Shown: one piece after another, positions 49,356 through 64,000 of the stretch | Position numbering within the stretch: the stretch's first letter is position 1 | How the letters are laid out: each line of letters opens with the position of its first letter | Origin: Chionoecetes opilio | Taxonomy: Eukaryota > Arthropoda > Malacostraca > Decapoda > Majidae | Direction: 5' to 3' | Assembly (NCBI GenBank): GCA_016584305.1 | Contig: JACEEZ010023511.1 | Location: 40,001 to 104,000, forward strand | DNA length: 64,000 nucleotides | The notes under the pieces: generated by a model | What the model saw: only the letters and a program-made list of their open reading frames with translations | The model's database searches: none | Told to the model about the DNA's origin: nothing | Translations under genes and position numbers: made by a program

Positions 49356-51277
49356 AACACTGGACCTCCGTGTTGACTGCACAAGTGTTTATAAATGTAT
49401 TCTTTAAGCTAAGAGTGAAAAGTTGTAGTTTTTGTAATCTTCATAAAGGATTATCTTTGTAGATCAGGATGTATGATAATGGTGTACATAAGTGTGTATG
49501 ATAAGTGCAACAATAATTATGAAACGGATCTCACCTACAATGCATAAAAGGTTGATTGACTGAAGCAGCATTTCAAGATTTTCCAAATGAAAGATGCATG
49601 TGGCAACTGCAAACTTCATGTAACCTGTAACTAAATTAAGATGGTAATTCCATCATGTAATCTCTGTGAATACATAAGTAGTGTTGACTGAACAATGGTG
49701 TTTTTCTTTTTTCAAAAATCCTTCCCTAATGAGTTTTTTTTTTACCAAATTCTTTTTTCCAAGCAGCATCACACCACCTCTTTCTTCACACTTCTTGTTT
49801 CTTTTCCATACATTATAATGGTCTTCACCCAGTCCTATTAATCATTGTCTCTTAATTTAGTCTCGACCAAACCCATGATGTCCGTATTCTTTACACATAG
49901 GTGGTCATTTACCAATGTTGATGTTAACTCATTTACATTAGTATATGACACCTTCCACACTTTGTGTACTTCCTTTAAGCTGATACTACCCCCTCAGTGA
50001 CATTCCTGTACAGTTTCCTCACCTGATCAATGACTACAATAACACTTCTGTTCTTAGCACGTCTTTTTTCCTTAGCTTCCTTGCTTAATTCACTCATTTA
50101 TGTGCTCTTTCCTCTTCATTCAAATCCTTCCTAATCCATATATTCTTGAATCCTTCATTCTTTGCAAGTTTCTATGACCTTGCTAAAATATTCCCTGCTG
50201 CTAATTGTGTGGGGTCGGTCACTGATGCAAACAGCAACTGTTAGTTTCATGAACATTACACAACTCACATTCTGGAGTCTGTAAGAAGATTTAATAACCC
50301 ATCTTGGGATTATGAACAATCTCAATGCTAATCTTCAGTAACATGAGGATTTAGTTGGGTTGATTCAACATAAAAATGCTCAACTATTGCAAATTTTGAT
50401 GAACTTCAATAATATGAAAATATTAATTTTACACATGTATCTATTTCATAATACAATCACAGGCATTTGATATTTCAGATCTTGCCTCAAAAGCAATATC
50501 TGTTATTTATAAATCTCTCATACATAGCTTTCTCTTTACTCTCAATGAAAGTGAACATAATAAGGAACCAATGACTGTTGGTTGGTACTAACTGACCCTG
50601 CAATGTGTGAATTATACTAACCGTCTTTGTACCACTTAGCTTTATCTTGAAGGAACAAATGAATGCAAAAATGGAGATCAGGCTGCTCTCAGGATGCCAA
50701 ATTTTTTACATCAACTGTTAAACAATGATACTTCAATGCAATCGTATTCAATTCTATGAAAAAATAAATATTCAAAATCATGTGTATGTATACATATATA
50801 TTGGTCTGGTGAACATCCATGGAACACCGTATACTAGCCACCATAGCCACTAAAAACCATGATTTTGTACGTAAGAAAATGTGAAAAATGCTGAGAATGC
50901 TGAAGTGGCATTTACATTATTACTGTAAAGAAACTTTTAGGCCTTCACTTAACAATCTAAAAATAAATAAAATAAACTATTCACATAACTAGATAATCAT
51001 TTTGCATAAATGAAAAATCATAGAAAATGCTTACCTTAAAAATGTACATGTGTCATTCCTCAACAATCACTCAAAGTTAAATTAACTTAAGCAAACCTAC
51101 CTGTACAAACACTTCAATCACTCTCTTAAAGAGCTATCCTGAGACTCCTTGGTTCCAGCTTTTGAAAAACAAATCGCCACACACGCCATACATGTTGATA
51201 ATAAATATGTATTTAAACACTTCATACCTCATACAATCTAATTTGAATCTTTCAACCATAAGTATACTTCTATAAAA
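49356..51277. other. Tail-to-tail spacer between MRPL20 and DBF4
   Basis: Contains the 3' UTRs of both genes. No other reading frame or repeat was recognised. Confidence 0.5.
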
Positions 51278-63265
<11,988 letters not shown>

Positions 63266-63382
63266 CTGTACACAAGCAAAGCACAGTGAAAATTATATTT
63301 GTAAGCAAAATAAAAAGACTACTTTAATTTGTTTGTCCATTCATTGCTTCTCAAAAAGAGCACAATCTTTCACTTGTTTCTA

Positions 63383-64000
63383 AATCTTACTATAAAGCTT
63401 TTTTGTGCTTTAAATGCACTATCAGTGTATTATAACTTACTATAAAGCTTGCTTGTGCTTTAAACTGCACTATCAGTGTATTATAACTTACTATAAAGCT
63501 TGTTTGTGCTTTAAATGGACCATCAGTGTATTATAACTTACTATAAAGCTTGTTTGTGCTTTAAATGCACTATCAGTGTATTATAACTTACTATAAAGCT
63601 TGTTTGTGCTTTAAATGCACTATCAGTGTATTATAACTTACTATAAAGCTTGTTTGTGCTTTAAATGCACTATCAGTGTATTATAACTTACTATAAAGCT
63701 TGTTTGTGCTTTAAATGGACCATCAGTGTATTATAACTTACTATAAAGCTTGTTTGTGCTTTAAATGCACTATCAGTGTATTATAACTTACTATAAAGCT
63801 TGTTTGTGCTTTAAATGCACTATCAGTGTATTATAACTTACTATAAAGCTTGTTTGTGCTTTAAATGCACTATCAGTGTATTATAACTTACTATAAAGCT
63901 TGTTTGTGCTTTAAATGCACTATCAGTGTATTATAACTTACTATAAAGCTTGTTTGTGCTTTAAATGCACTATCAGTGTATTATAACTTACTATAAAGCT
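63383..64000. repeat. 50-bp tandem satellite, runs off right edge
   Basis: TATAAAGCTT recurs every 50 bases (one interval of 51) from 63391 to 63992, giving at least 12 units of near-identical sequence. Two units carry ATGGACCATC in place of ATGCACTATC and lie 200 bases apart. It lies in the DBF4 intron upstream of the motif N exon. Confidence 0.97.

Noticed and set aside
63383..64000. CRISPR-like array
   Set aside because: The units are contiguous without unique spacers and the genome is eukaryotic; it is a satellite.

Overview
This is an arthropod nuclear genome window, most likely from a decapod crustacean and probably a brachyuran crab. Four spliced genes of animal type are recognisable. 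They are separated by long introns packed with mobile DNA, and CA, CT/GA, TA and TAG microsatellites are abundant. A decayed Jockey-like LINE matches, from memory, a family very common in swimming crabs; that is recall, not a search result.

Gene layout, left to right. (1) Plus strand, 2748-23241: the last four exons of a secreted fibrinogen-related (FReD) lectin gene; earlier exons were not found. (2) Minus strand, 33045-26338: a complete four-exon NME6 nucleoside diphosphate kinase-like gene. (3) Plus strand, 35869-49355: a complete four-exon MRPL20 (bL20m) gene. (4) Minus strand, 63265-51278: the 3' part of a DBF4/chiffon gene (CDC7 kinase activator) with a 1492-codon last exon; its 5' exons lie beyond the right edge. 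NME6 and MRPL20 are divergent, with start codons 2.8 kb apart, and both products belong to or are associated with mitochondria. MRPL20 and DBF4 end tail to tail. Exons were joined by splice consensus, consistent phase and family resemblance. All junctions agree in phase except one uncertain DBF4 junction.

Introns and spacers. FReD intron 1 (15.6 kb) holds a Jockey-like LINE, inverted LINE fragments, a GC-rich intronless two-KH-domain reading frame interrupted by one TAG, and several DNA transposons. NME6 intron 3 holds a 3.9 kb element with 1.45 kb inverted arms, whose central reading frame is split by what looks like a solo LTR. MRPL20 introns 1 and 3 hold transposons nested three and four deep, many with readable target duplications. 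A 1.2 kb CT/GA palindrome sits between NME6 and MRPL20. A 50-bp satellite runs off the right edge inside a DBF4 intron.

The most unusual objects are the palindromic element in NME6 intron 3, the KH-domain frame with its single in-frame stop, and the long charged repeat in the DBF4 tail. The four host genes do not form a pathway; only NME6 and MRPL20 share a theme. Nothing here looks bacterial, and no CRISPR array or operon is present.
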